NCBI GenBank assembly: GCA_900541205.1
Contig: UQIV01000004.1
Coordinates: forward strand, 1 to 64,000
DNA: 64,000 nt
Reading direction: 5' to 3'
From: an uncultured Collinsella sp.
GTDB taxonomy: Bacteria > Actinomycetota > Coriobacteriia > Coriobacteriales > Coriobacteriaceae
Shown piece by piece: positions 56,627-64,000 of this stretch. Under the pieces are notes generated by a model. It was given only the letters and a program-made list of their open reading frames with translations. It was not told where the DNA came from and searched no databases. Every line of letters starts with the position of its first letter. Within the stretch, counting starts at the first letter, position 1. Position numbers and translations under genes: made by a program.

Positions 56627-58405
56627 CTAGTCGAGGTTCTCGCGGAGCCACTTGATGGCGCCAGCGGGGTCGCGAGTAAGGTCGATATATTCCTTACCGC
56701 GCGGGGCGAGCAGCTTAATGCCCAGGCGATCGGTGTCGGCCTTCATGTCGTTGTAGTAGCTACGGACCTGCGGGGCAAGCACGATAACGTCGTACTGATC
56801 CATGATGGCAGTGTGCTGGCCATAGGCGCCTGCGGAGGAAGCGATGTTCTCTCCGGTCTGCGCGGCACCTTCCTTGATGGCGTTGGCAAGCATGGCAGAG
56901 GTGCCGGCGCCGGCGCACAGGACGAGGACCTTCAGACCGTCGACATCCTTCTTAGCGGATGCATCGGCAGCGGGCTCGGGCTGATCGGCGACAGGCTTGC
57001 TGTCAGCGGCAGCGGCGGTCGGCTCGACGGCAGCGGTGGCCTGCTCGACAGCGGGCGCAGAGGTGCTGGCGGCGATGGTGGCAGCACCATCGGACTCGAG
57101 ACCCAGCTCGGCGGCGCGCTCGGCTTCCTGGTCGCAGAGCAGCTTATCGTATGCCTTCAAGAACGGCAGGTAGATGATGGCGTCCAGCAAGATGATGATC
57201 GCGACAAATACCAGGGCGATAAGCTGGAAGTTCGTGGTGATGAAGATGCCGATGGGGGCAGGGGTAGCCCAAGGCACCACGAAGGAGAAGCCGTTCATGC
57301 CCACGTTGTCGATAAAGAACTTGGCAACACTTACGTTGACGCAGCCGGCGGCAACAAAGGGGATGAGCATGTAGGGGTTGAGGATCATGGGCGCGCCAAA
57401 GAGCAGCGGTTCGTTGACGGCGAAGGCAACAGGAACAATCGAGGCCTTACCGACGGCTTTGAGCTGCTTGGACTTCATAAAGAGAATCAGCAGAAGCGGA
57501 ACGATGAACGTGGCGCCGGTGCCGCCGAACTCACCCACGAGCGACATGTTAAAGGTGAGGGAGTGGGCGGGGTGGCCACCGGCCAGCAGAACCTGCAGGT
57601 TCTCGGCCTGGTTGGCAAGACGGATGGGGTCGATGCCCGGCTGGACAATCGAAGGGCCGTGGACACCGATGAACCAGAAGAACGCGGTGGCTGCCTGAAT
57701 AAGGATGAGTCCGGGGTAGGTCTCTGCCGCAGTGAAGAGCGGGGAGAGCAGTTTGATAAGCAGCTCGGAGAACGGAACGCCCATGAGGTTGCGCACAACC
57801 ACATCGATGATGCCGCAAATGATGACAGCGCCACCGAAGGGGATGATGTCGCGGAAGTTCTGTGCGATGGCGCCCGGAACCTCCTTGGGCAGCTTAATGG
57901 TCAGATCGCGCGAGACGCAGAACTTATAGACCCACACGGTAATGAACGCGGCGATATAGGCCGAGAACAGACCGCGCGTACCCATGCTGGTGCAATCGAA
58001 GACAGAAAGCTCGGAGCCGTTGAACTTGGTGGTGAACTGCGTAACAGCGAGCAGCAGCATGCTGCACTGGGCGGCAACCATGGTGGAGCCGTCGTTGAGC
58101 ACCTTGCCGGCGGGCATGCGACGGTTCATGGAAGCCGTAAAGTTCTTGGCGGTGGTGCCGGCAACCATGATGCCCATGACGCCCATGGTGAAGTTGTACA
58201 GCTTGTTGCACCAGTCGATGAGCGGCTGGGGCAACGTGATTCCAACTACGCCGGGAAGGGTGGCGATCAGCAGAAAGATCGAAGAGGTAAGGACGATGGG
58301 CATGCACCCAAGGAATCCGTCTTTGATGGCCTGGAGGTAGATGTTTCTCGAGATCTTCTCGAAGAACGGTTGATGCTTTTCGAGCATCTTTACGATGGCG
58401 TCCAT
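56627..58405 (-). CDS. lacE: PTS EIICB, lactose family (LacE-like), module 1
   Basis: 592 aa fusion. The N-terminal EIIC of ~430 residues (begins MDAIVKMLEKHQPFFEKISRNIYLQAIKDG; the NEPLLFGAPMILNPYMLIPF motif marks the sugar site) is followed by an Ala/Pro/Glu-rich linker (~435-485). The C-terminal EIIB has the phosphorylated Cys in VLVLCAGAGTSAML. It imports and phosphorylates lactose or a related galactoside and needs a LacF-type EIIA, which is not adjacent. It is the first gene of the lacE-lacG operon, with LacI-type operators upstream. Confidence 0.94.
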   Translation of the reverse strand: MDAIVKMLEKHQPFFEKISRNIYLQAIKDGFLGCMPIVLTSSIFLLIATLPGVVGITLPQPLIDWCNKLYNFTMGVMGIMVAGTTAKNFTASMNRRMPAGKVLNDGSTMVAAQCSMLLLAVTQFTTKFNGSELSVFDCTSMGTRGLFSAYIAAFITVWVYKFCVSRDLTIKLPKEVPGAIAQNFRDIIPFGGAVIICGIIDVVVRNLMGVPFSELLIKLLSPLFTAAETYPGLILIQAATAFFWFIGVHGPSIVQPGIDPIRLANQAENLQVLLAGGHPAHSLTFNMSLVGEFGGTGATFIVPLLLILFMKSKQLKAVGKASIVPVAFAVNEPLLFGAPMILNPYMLIPFVAAGCVNVSVAKFFIDNVGMNGFSFVVPWATPAPIGIFITTNFQLIALVFVAIIILLDAIIYLPFLKAYDKLLCDQEAERAAELGLESDGAATIAASTSAPAVEQATAAVEPTAAAADSKPVADQPEPAADASAKKDVDGLKVLVLCAGAGTSAMLANAIKEGAAQTGENIASSAGAYGQHTAIMDQYDVIVLAPQVRSYYNDMKADTDRLGIKLLAPRGKEYIDLTRDPAGAIKWLRENLD

Positions 58406-58508
58406 AGAGCTCCTTTGCTACTTGATGCGCGATGCATGTGGATGGAACTGGTCGTCGATGGATGGTCAGGACTGCCCGGAAACCTTCCTGCTTAAGGAAG
58501 GCATTGCG

Positions 58509-58550
58509 AAATGACAACGTTGTCATTTCGTTAATGACAACGTAAGACAT
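58509..58550. promoter_or_regulatory. LacI-type operators between lacE and the LacI regulator
   Basis: AAATGACAACGTTGTCATTT (58509-58528) is a perfect 20-bp palindrome, followed by a second, less perfect TTAATGACAACGTAAGACAT. It is the likely target of the divergent LacI-family protein. Confidence 0.8.
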
Positions 58551-58576
58551 TTTTGGAAGAGCAACAAGGATATACG

Positions 58577-58617
58577 GGTGAGCGGTCGATATTGTCCGGT
58601 AAACGGTTGATTTGTCA
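58577..58617 (+). promoter_or_regulatory. 21-bp-phased direct repeat pair, copy 2
   Basis: GGTGAGCGGTCGATATTGTC (from 58577) and GGTAAACGGTTGATTTGTCA (from 58598). The second unit ends in TTGTCA, a -35-like box for a TATGCT -10 box at ~58633. The regulator gene starts at 58681. Confidence 0.7.
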
Positions 58618-58680
58618 GTCGGGCAGGTAGTGTATGCTAGAACGCAAAAAGCAAGCGATGCAAAACCGACTGGAGAAGTA

Positions 58681-59691
58681 GTGGCAACGATGGACAAGAA
58701 AAATGTCTCAATGAACGATGTGGCGATTGCTGCGGGTGTTTCTCTCAAGACGGTTTCGCGTGTGATCAACGAGCCCGATAGCGTGCGAGAGTCGACACGC
58801 GATAAGGTTCATTCCGCAATGGAGGCGCTCGGGTTTCGAACCAACTTTGCCGCGCGTTCGCTCAAGTTGGGCCGTTACGGGTGCATTGGCGTGGTGCTGT
58901 TCCACTTGTCGGGCGGTGCCGTGGACATGATTGACGGTATCGCAGATGCCGCCGAAGAACGCGGCTTTGCGCTCACGATGATCAAAAAGCGGGCGGGGGA
59001 GAAGATGACCCTTGCCGAAGCGGCGCGTAGGATGTCGCAGCTGCCTGTTGATGGCATGATCTTCAACCTGCGTCAGATGGTCGATGACTTTGATACTTTT
59101 GAGGCACCGAAAGACCTCAAGACGGTGATTATCACACCGATGGAACATCCTACCTGCTCCACCGTCAGTGACGACCAAGAGGGCGGCGCGCGCATGGCGT
59201 GCGAGTACTTCTTGAACCACGGGCATAAAAACGTGTACTTCGTCTCTGGTAAGAAAGAGTCGTTGTCGAGCCAGTGCCGTATGAAAGGTTGGCGTGCGGC
59301 ACTCGAGGCGCGTGGCATTGAGCCGCCCGAGCCTCTGCAAGGCGATTGGAATGCGGATAGTGGCTATGCCGCGGGCCTTGTGCTTGCCGATAAGCCCGAT
59401 TGCACGGCGGTCCTCGCTGCTAACGACTGCATGGCAAACGGCGTGATGATGGCTCTACGTGACAAAGGGCTCAGTGTGCCCAATGATGTGTCCGTGATCG
59501 GCTTCGACGATGAGCTCTATAAGACGATTCCCAACTCGATTCTGACGTCGGTGAAGTTTCGCCACCGCGAGCTGGGCGTCCGTGCGCTCAACGAGGTCGT
59601 CGCGGGTCTGGAAGCTCCGAGCTCCAGAAGCCGTACGCTCGTCTCGGGCGTGTTGGTCGAGCGTTCCAGCGTAAAGGACTTGCGGGCGTAG
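58681..59691 (+). CDS. LacI-family transcriptional regulator of lac module 1
   Basis: 336 aa. The GTG start at 58681 has CTGGAGAAGTA five bases upstream; an ATG nine bases later is possible. The HTH SMNDVAIAAGVSLKTVSRVIN with hinge helix RTNFAARSLKLGR is followed by a sugar-binding domain (GCIGVVLFHLSGG... FDDELYKTIPNSILTSVKF). It is divergent from lacE; the palindrome at 58509 is its probable operator. Downstream, two copies of the 55-bp palindrome follow. Confidence 0.93.
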   Translation: MATMDKKNVSMNDVAIAAGVSLKTVSRVINEPDSVRESTRDKVHSAMEALGFRTNFAARSLKLGRYGCIGVVLFHLSGGAVDMIDGIADAAEERGFALTMIKKRAGEKMTLAEAARRMSQLPVDGMIFNLRQMVDDFDTFEAPKDLKTVIITPMEHPTCSTVSDDQEGGARMACEYFLNHGHKNVYFVSGKKESLSSQCRMKGWRAALEARGIEPPEPLQGDWNADSGYAAGLVLADKPDCTAVLAANDCMANGVMMALRDKGLSVPNDVSVIGFDDELYKTIPNSILTSVKFRHRELGVRALNEVVAGLEAPSSRSRTLVSGVLVERSSVKDLRA

Positions 59692-59714
59692 ACGTGCTCG
59701 GCCTATTCCGTTTG

Positions 59715-59849
59715 TCTCGATCTGTAACAACTAGACGGTCAAAAGTGGTCTACATGTTACAGATTGAGATTTTCGGCTTGGCCTGTGCGTTCATCTCGAT
59801 CTGTAACAGCTAGGACCGAAAAACTCGGCTAGATGTTACAGATTAAGAT
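59715..59849. repeat. Two more 55-bp palindromes (same family as 54821-55036)
   Basis: Copies at 59715-59769 and 59794-59849, starting 79 bp apart, with arms TCTCGATCTGTAACA and TGTTACAGATTGAGA/TGTTACAGATTAAGA. Confidence 0.85.
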
Positions 59850-59876
59850 GAACAGGAGGACGGGTGCGGTCTAAAC

Positions 59877-59923
59877 AAAATGGCCCGCGCATCACGCATC
59901 GATGCACGGGCCATTTTTTTTCT
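59877..59923. terminator. Bidirectional terminator between the LacI gene and lac module 2
   Basis: AAAATGGCCCGCGC pairs with GCACGGGCCATTTT, followed by TTTT. It lies between convergent genes. Confidence 0.9.
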
Positions 59924-59948
59924 GCGAGCGGCAGGTGGCGTCAGCGTC

Positions 59949-61709
59949 TTATGCCTCGAGGTTTTCCTCGATCCAGGCGACGGCACCCTTGGGATCCTTA
60001 GTGAGGTCGATGTACTGTTTGCCCTTGGGCGACAGCAGCGTGATGCCCAGGCGGTCGGTGTCGGCCTTCATCTCGTTGTAATAGGTGCGAACCTGCGGAG
60101 CCAGGACGATGACGTTGTACTGGTCCATGATGGCGTAGTGGCTGCCGTAGGCACCGGCGTTGGCGGTAATGTCGATGCCCAGCTCGTCGGCGCCTTCCTT
60201 AAGCGCGTTGGCGAGCAGTGCAGAGGTGCCGGCGCCAGCGCACAGAACCAGAACCCTCAGATCCTTGCCCTTAAGGGCGGACGGAGCTGCGGAGGCCTCA
60301 GTGGCAGAAGCGGTCTCGACAACAGGAGCCTCAACGGCGGGGGCGGTAGCGGTCTTGACGGCCTTGGTCTCCTCGGCCTCTTCTTCGGCCAGGGTCTCGG
60401 CCTCCTGCTTGCACAGGACGTTGTCGTAGGCCTTGCAGAACGGGTAGTAGATCAAGAAGTCAACGACCAGCAGGACGACAACCAGGACCAGAGAGATCGG
60501 CTGGAAGTTGGTGTCGATGAAGGTGCCGATCGGTCCGGGGAGTGCCCACGGCATGGCATAGATAAAGCCGTTCATGCCCAAAAAGTCGATGAAGAACTTA
60601 CCAATGAGGACGTTGGCCACGGGGGCAAACAGGAACGGGATCAGGAAGTACGGGTTGAGGATGATGGGCGCGGCGAACAGCAGCGGTTCGTTGACGGCGA
60701 ACATCACGGGTACGACAGAGGCTTTGCCGACGGCCTTGAGCTGCTTGGAGCGCATAAAGAGCAGGAAGATGATCGGGACAATGAACGTGGCGCCGGTGCC
60801 GCCGAGTTCGCCGATGTAGTTACCGAAGTTCTCGGTCAGGGCGAGGGCGGGGTGACCGCCGGCCTGCAGCGTGGCGAGGTTGGTGGTGATGTTGCCAAAC
60901 AGCGCGGCGTTGAGGGCAGGCTTAACGACCGAGGGGCCGTGGATGCCCATGAACCAGAACAGCGGGATCATGAACCAGATGAGGGCGAGGCCGGCGTAGG
61001 AATCGGCAGCGGCGAACAGCGGGCTCACCAGCGTGGAGATGACGTTGGCAAACGGGACGGCCAAGCAGGTGCGGCAGATAACGTCGATGACGGCGACAAA
61101 CAGGATGGAGAAGCTGAAGGCGAAGATGTCGCGGAAGTTCTGGGCGATGGCGCCGGGGACTTCTTTGGGCAGCTTGATGGTGATGTCTCGCTTAATGCAG
61201 AAGGCATAGATGTTGACCGTGGCAAATGCGGCGACAAAGGAGCTCAGTAGGCCCTTGGTGCCCATGTTGTCGGTAAAGAACACCGAGACATCGGCGCCGT
61301 CGATCTTGGCACTCGTCTGGGTAACGGCCAAGATGAGCATAGCGCACATGGCGGCGACCATGGTGCTCGTGGCGTTGATGGCCTTGCCGGCAGGCATGCG
61401 GCGGTTCTTGGAGCCGGTCAGCGCGCTTGCGGTGGTGCCGGCGACCATGATGCCCACGACGCCCATCGTGAAGTTGTAAACCTTGTTGCAGAAGTTCACG
61501 ACGTCGACGTTCCACCAGTCGGGCAGCGTAAAGCCGCCGACCGTGGCGACAACGCCCGGCAGGGTCGAAATAAGCAGGAAGACAGAAGAAGACAGGATGA
61601 TGGGCATTGCTGCCAAAAAGCCGTCTTTAATGGCCTGAAGGTAGATGTTCTTAGAGACCTTGTCGAAGTACGGCTGACCTTTCTCCAAGAACTTAACGAT
61701 CGATTCCAT
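59949..61709 (-). CDS. PTS EIICB, lactose family (LacE-like), module 2
   Basis: 586 aa, a paralog of the EIICB at 56627 with the same layout: EIIC (MESIVKFLEKGQPYFDKVSKNIYLQAIKDG... NEPLLFAAPIILNPYFLIPF), acidic Ala/Glu linker, and EIIB with VLVLCAGAGTSALL. Again no EIIA adjoins. It is the second gene after the GH1 enzyme here, the reverse of module 1. GAGGAGCG precedes the ATG. Confidence 0.93.
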   Translation of the reverse strand: MESIVKFLEKGQPYFDKVSKNIYLQAIKDGFLAAMPIILSSSVFLLISTLPGVVATVGGFTLPDWWNVDVVNFCNKVYNFTMGVVGIMVAGTTASALTGSKNRRMPAGKAINATSTMVAAMCAMLILAVTQTSAKIDGADVSVFFTDNMGTKGLLSSFVAAFATVNIYAFCIKRDITIKLPKEVPGAIAQNFRDIFAFSFSILFVAVIDVICRTCLAVPFANVISTLVSPLFAAADSYAGLALIWFMIPLFWFMGIHGPSVVKPALNAALFGNITTNLATLQAGGHPALALTENFGNYIGELGGTGATFIVPIIFLLFMRSKQLKAVGKASVVPVMFAVNEPLLFAAPIILNPYFLIPFLFAPVANVLIGKFFIDFLGMNGFIYAMPWALPGPIGTFIDTNFQPISLVLVVVLLVVDFLIYYPFCKAYDNVLCKQEAETLAEEEAEETKAVKTATAPAVEAPVVETASATEASAAPSALKGKDLRVLVLCAGAGTSALLANALKEGADELGIDITANAGAYGSHYAIMDQYNVIVLAPQVRTYYNEMKADTDRLGITLLSPKGKQYIDLTKDPKGAVAWIEENLEA

Positions 61710-61885
61710 AGTTCACGCTCCTCTTTGCATGAAATCTTAATGGCATGGACGTTGAAAACCTATATGGTCTCCCGCTTGCTAAAAGCCCGGGTGCAGGCGG
61801 GGTCGGTCCCAGGGGGAGAGAGGGGAGCGGCTGGGTTTGTATCGCATAGGGCCGCTCCCCTCTCGGGGGAAAGCGAGGCGATGCG
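61710..61885 (-). other. Intercistronic region with a 14-bp perfect stem
   Basis: GAGAGGGGAGCGGC (61818-61831) is the exact complement of 61851-61864 with a 19-nt loop. It lies between the GH1 gene and the EIICB gene of the same strand. There is no T-run, so it probably protects or separates mRNA halves. Nothing else is seen. Confidence 0.6.
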
Positions 61886-63328
61886 CTACTGCGCGTCCGC
61901 CATAGTGTCGGCGAGCTCCTTGTACCAGAGTGCCGACTGCTTGATGTAGCGTTTTTGCGTGTCGAAGTCGATGTAGAACAGGCCGTAGCGCTTGTTATAG
62001 CCGTTGGCCCACGAGAACTGGTCCTGCAGGCTCCAGATAAAGTAGCCCTGGACGTCGACGCCCTCGGCGCGCGCCCGGAGCACCTTCTCCATGTGCTGGT
62101 CGACAAAGTCGATGCGCTCGGGATCGGCGACGATGCCGTTTGCGTCGGGCTCGGGGTCCTTGTGGCCCAGGCCGTTTTCGGTGATATAGATGACGGGGAG
62201 GTTGGGATAGGTGGCGCTGATGTGCTTGAGCGTGTCGTAGAGGCCTTGCGGGTAGATGAGCCAATCCCAGTCGGTGGTGGGGATACCCGGCATATCGACC
62301 TGCTGCCCGACGCCCTTAAACTTAAAGCACGAGGTGCCCTTGTCTCCGGTGCCGTTAAAGCTGTTGGTTGACTCGCCATCGTAGGCGGCGATAAACGCCG
62401 ACTGATAGTAGTTGAGGCCGAACATATCGTTGCGGGGCGCCGCCTTGGCGAGCTCCTCCATGTCGCTGTCCTCAACCGTAAGTGTGGCGTTGTTGGCACG
62501 CAGAATCTCGTTGATGAGTGAGAGGGTGCGCGCGGAGTAGTGGCCCAGGAAGGCGCCGTCCATGATGAAGTCGGTGTAGAAGGCGTTGTACAGGTCGGCG
62601 GCGTGCTGGTCGGCGGGCGAGTCGGTGGCAGGATATGCCGGCGTCAGGACGTTGACCATGCCAATGCGGCCGCCCAGGTGCTCGGTCTCGTCAAGATCCT
62701 TATACAGGTTGACGGCGCGGGCGTGGGCAACGAGCTCGTTGTGCTGGCTCTGGATGCCGCTCGTCACATCAAAGTGATGGTTGGGCGGGAAGTTGCCTTG
62801 GATGTATTGGGAGTGCGAGAGGCTGATGAGCTCGTTGATGGTGAACCAATTCTTGACCTCGCGGAACTCGCGGAAGCAGAACTCGGCATAGCGCACATAG
62901 GCGTCGACGGTCTTGCGGTTGAGCCAGTCGCCCTGGTTGAACAGGGCGGCGGGGGAGTCAAAGTGATGCAGGGACACATAGGGCTCGACGCCATACTTTT
63001 TGCAGCAGGCGAACAGCTCGTGGTAGTGCTTAACGCCCTCGGCGAGGGGTTCGGCATCGTCGCCGTTGGGGAAGATGCGGGTCCAGGCGATGGACACACG
63101 AATGGCGTTGAGTCCATGCTCAGCAGAAAGGCGGATATCCTCCTCGTAGCGGTTGTAGAAATCACTGGCCGGGTCGGGCAAAAAGCGACCCTGGGCGACA
63201 AGGTAATCGTCCCACATGGTCTTACCCTTGCCTGCCACCTTCGTGGAACCTTCCGTTTGGTACGCGGCGGTTGCGGCGCCCCAAACAAAGCCCTTCGGCA
63301 GCTGCTGTACGCGGTTTAGCAAAGACAT
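61886..63328 (-). CDS. 6-phospho-beta-galactosidase-like GH1 enzyme, module 2
   Basis: 480 aa. Acid/base E166 in FTINEL (NEL in place of NEP), nucleophile E384 in TENG. The start PKGFVWGAATAAYQTEGSTKVAGKGKTMWDD and end WSLQDQFSWANGYNKRYGLFYIDFDTQKRY are LacG-like. Residues around the substrate pocket differ from module 1 (LISLSHSQYIQGNF), so another galactoside may be used. GAGAGGG precedes ATG-CAT-ATG; the second ATG is preferred for spacing. It is first in its two-gene operon, divergent from a LacI gene. Confidence 0.92.
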   Translation of the reverse strand: MSLLNRVQQLPKGFVWGAATAAYQTEGSTKVAGKGKTMWDDYLVAQGRFLPDPASDFYNRYEEDIRLSAEHGLNAIRVSIAWTRIFPNGDDAEPLAEGVKHYHELFACCKKYGVEPYVSLHHFDSPAALFNQGDWLNRKTVDAYVRYAEFCFREFREVKNWFTINELISLSHSQYIQGNFPPNHHFDVTSGIQSQHNELVAHARAVNLYKDLDETEHLGGRIGMVNVLTPAYPATDSPADQHAADLYNAFYTDFIMDGAFLGHYSARTLSLINEILRANNATLTVEDSDMEELAKAAPRNDMFGLNYYQSAFIAAYDGESTNSFNGTGDKGTSCFKFKGVGQQVDMPGIPTTDWDWLIYPQGLYDTLKHISATYPNLPVIYITENGLGHKDPEPDANGIVADPERIDFVDQHMEKVLRARAEGVDVQGYFIWSLQDQFSWANGYNKRYGLFYIDFDTQKRYIKQSALWYKELADTMADAQ

Positions 63329-63448
63329 ATGCATACACCCTCTCGTCTCGCTGTTCGATATTGTGCGTTTGCGCTCAGGAGGCTCCCTGGTTAGCGTTCA
63401 GCGGTGAAAAAGCCCGATAAACACTATCTTAAAATGATTAGAACCAAA

Positions 63449-63486
63449 ATGAGCACGTGAACATTTGACAATGAGCACGTTAACAT
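63449..63486. promoter_or_regulatory. LacI-type operator pair of module 2
   Basis: ATGAGCACGTGAACAT (63449-63464) and ATGAGCACGTTAACAT (63471-63486), 22 bp apart. A third copy ATGAGCACGTTATCA at 63603-63617 overlaps the expected transcription start of the LacI gene. Confidence 0.75.
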
Positions 63487-63525
63487 CCGGCTGGGATGTA
63501 TAGAAACAAAACAACTTCAAACAGC

Positions 63526-63591
63526 CGCGAACGGTTGTATTTGTTCGGTAAGCGGTTTTGATTGACAGAAGTTTTCATGTTGTGGTATATG
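63526..63591 (+). promoter_or_regulatory. 21-bp-phased direct repeats (copy 3) and promoter of the last LacI gene
   Basis: CGCGAACGGT (63526-63535) and GGTAAGCGGT (63547-63556) are 21 bp apart. They are followed by a consensus -35 TTGACA (63562-63567), 18 bp, and TATATG (63586-63591). Confidence 0.75.
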
Positions 63592-63669
63592 GCTCGGGTA
63601 TCATGAGCACGTTATCAATGTATGTACGATGCGCCATGGGCGCGGGGAATAGTTGGGAAGCAGGTTAGC

Positions 63670-64000
63670 GTGGAAGGCATGGCTCAGCAGACAAGGAATG
63701 GTCATTCGGCGAGCGCGGCAGAGGTTGCGACGCTCGCTGGCGTGAGCCGCCAGACTGTGTCTCGCGTGGTCAACGGTATGCCCAACGTGACGGAAAAGAC
63801 GCGCAAGCGTGTGCTGGCCGCCATGGAAGAGCTGGGCTTTCGTCCCAATTTTGCTGGAGCGGCGTTGCGCGGCGGGTCGTATCGTTCTATTGGCCTGTGC
63901 ATGTACAACATCACACGTGTCGGTAACCTGGCGACGCTCGAGGGTATCATGCAAGCGGCGCGCGAGCACGATTTTGCCGTCACTATGATCGAGATGGGCG
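63670..64000 (+). CDS. LacI-family transcriptional regulator, partial (runs off the window)
   Basis: The first ~110 residues are present. The HTH SAAEVATLAGVSRQTVSRVVNGMPNVTEKTRKRVLAAM and hinge FRPNFAGAALRGGSYRSIGL are complete, and the sugar-binding domain begins (GNLATLEGIMQAAREHDFAV). The GTG at 63670 is chosen; an ATG at 63679 has its purine-rich stretch too close. It is divergent from the module 2 GH1 gene and probably binds the ATGAGCACGT sites. The rest of the gene lies beyond 64000. Confidence 0.9.
   Translation, partial: MEGMAQQTRNGHSASAAEVATLAGVSRQTVSRVVNGMPNVTEKTRKRVLAAMEELGFRPNFAGAALRGGSYRSIGLCMYNITRVGNLATLEGIMQAAREHDFAVTMIEMG

Noticed and set aside
56501..58495. Long plus-strand frame opposite lacE
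   Set aside because: The minus strand encodes a full EIICB with its motifs; the plus frame is Gly/Val/Asp-rich and unstructured.

Overview
The window is a GC-rich, densely coded bacterial chromosome segment. Shine-Dalgarno-led genes, frequent GTG/TTG starts and gene content point to a gut actinobacterium of the class Coriobacteriia, most like Collinsella. The supporting content is a Tat pair, HypAB, an archaeal-looking type IA topoisomerase with zinc ribbons, RicT, long-form Hpf, and many PTS loci for host and dietary glycans. The assignment is inference from gene content, not a database match. The first ~170 bases are AT-rich and unlike the rest.

Layout. 1-5.5 kb: a foreign LacI-like fragment, a universal stress protein, UppP and the PcrA/UvrD helicase. 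5.5-12.5 kb: a sugar locus (ManA, GntR, GH1, lactose/cellobiose-class PTS EIIC, EIIB, EIIA, ROK kinase) whose gene set matches the Bacillus glucomannan (gmu) operon without the mannanase. 12.6-22.7 kb: housekeeping genes (family II pyrophosphatase, NhaA, aminotransferase, STAS protein, TatA/B, TatC, HypA, HypB, topoisomerase). 22.7-25.2 kb: an IS3-family element inserted inside a palindromic repeat, and a zinc-ribbon membrane protein. 25.3-39.2 kb: tmk-holB-ricT, comF, a putative nuclease-fold protein, a MITE-like repeat, a strong promoter driving a structured RNA of about 265 nt (candidate raiA-motif RNA), a lipoprotein, hpf, degV, a dehydrogenase with a His/Cys-rich tail, a HEAT-like protein, isocitrate dehydrogenase and a membrane-anchored SurA/PrsA-like protein. 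39.2-40.2 kb: an XRE regulator and a DUF2975-like membrane protein.

40.2-54 kb is a GalNAc/galactosamine and tagatose-6-phosphate locus: mannose-family PTS EIIA, YajC, EIIB, EIIC and EIID, then GntR, AgaS, a NagA/AgaA deacetylase, flavodoxin, a LacX-like epimerase, LacC, a nagA remnant, a YhcH/NanQ-like protein, tRNA-Thr, a second EIIB lacking its active histidine, GalM and a DeoR regulator. 54-64 kb holds a ParE/Phd pair and two lactose-type modules. Each module has a 6-phospho-beta-galactosidase-like GH1 enzyme, a LacE-like EIICB and a LacI regulator; the last LacI gene runs off the end.

How it fits together. The PTS genes import and phosphorylate sugars. The GH1 enzymes cleave phospho-disaccharides. 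AgaS and LacC feed tagatose-6-phosphate metabolism, and ManA and the ROK kinase feed fructose-6-phosphate or glucose-6-phosphate. No tagatose-bisphosphate aldolase, LacAB or LacF is in the window. Three of the sugar loci share a pair of 21-bp-phased direct repeats near the promoter, which suggests a common activator. Palindromic repeats are abundant: a family with a GGGAC core, a 55-bp palindrome in ~80-bp tandem arrays, and a 209-bp MITE-like element.
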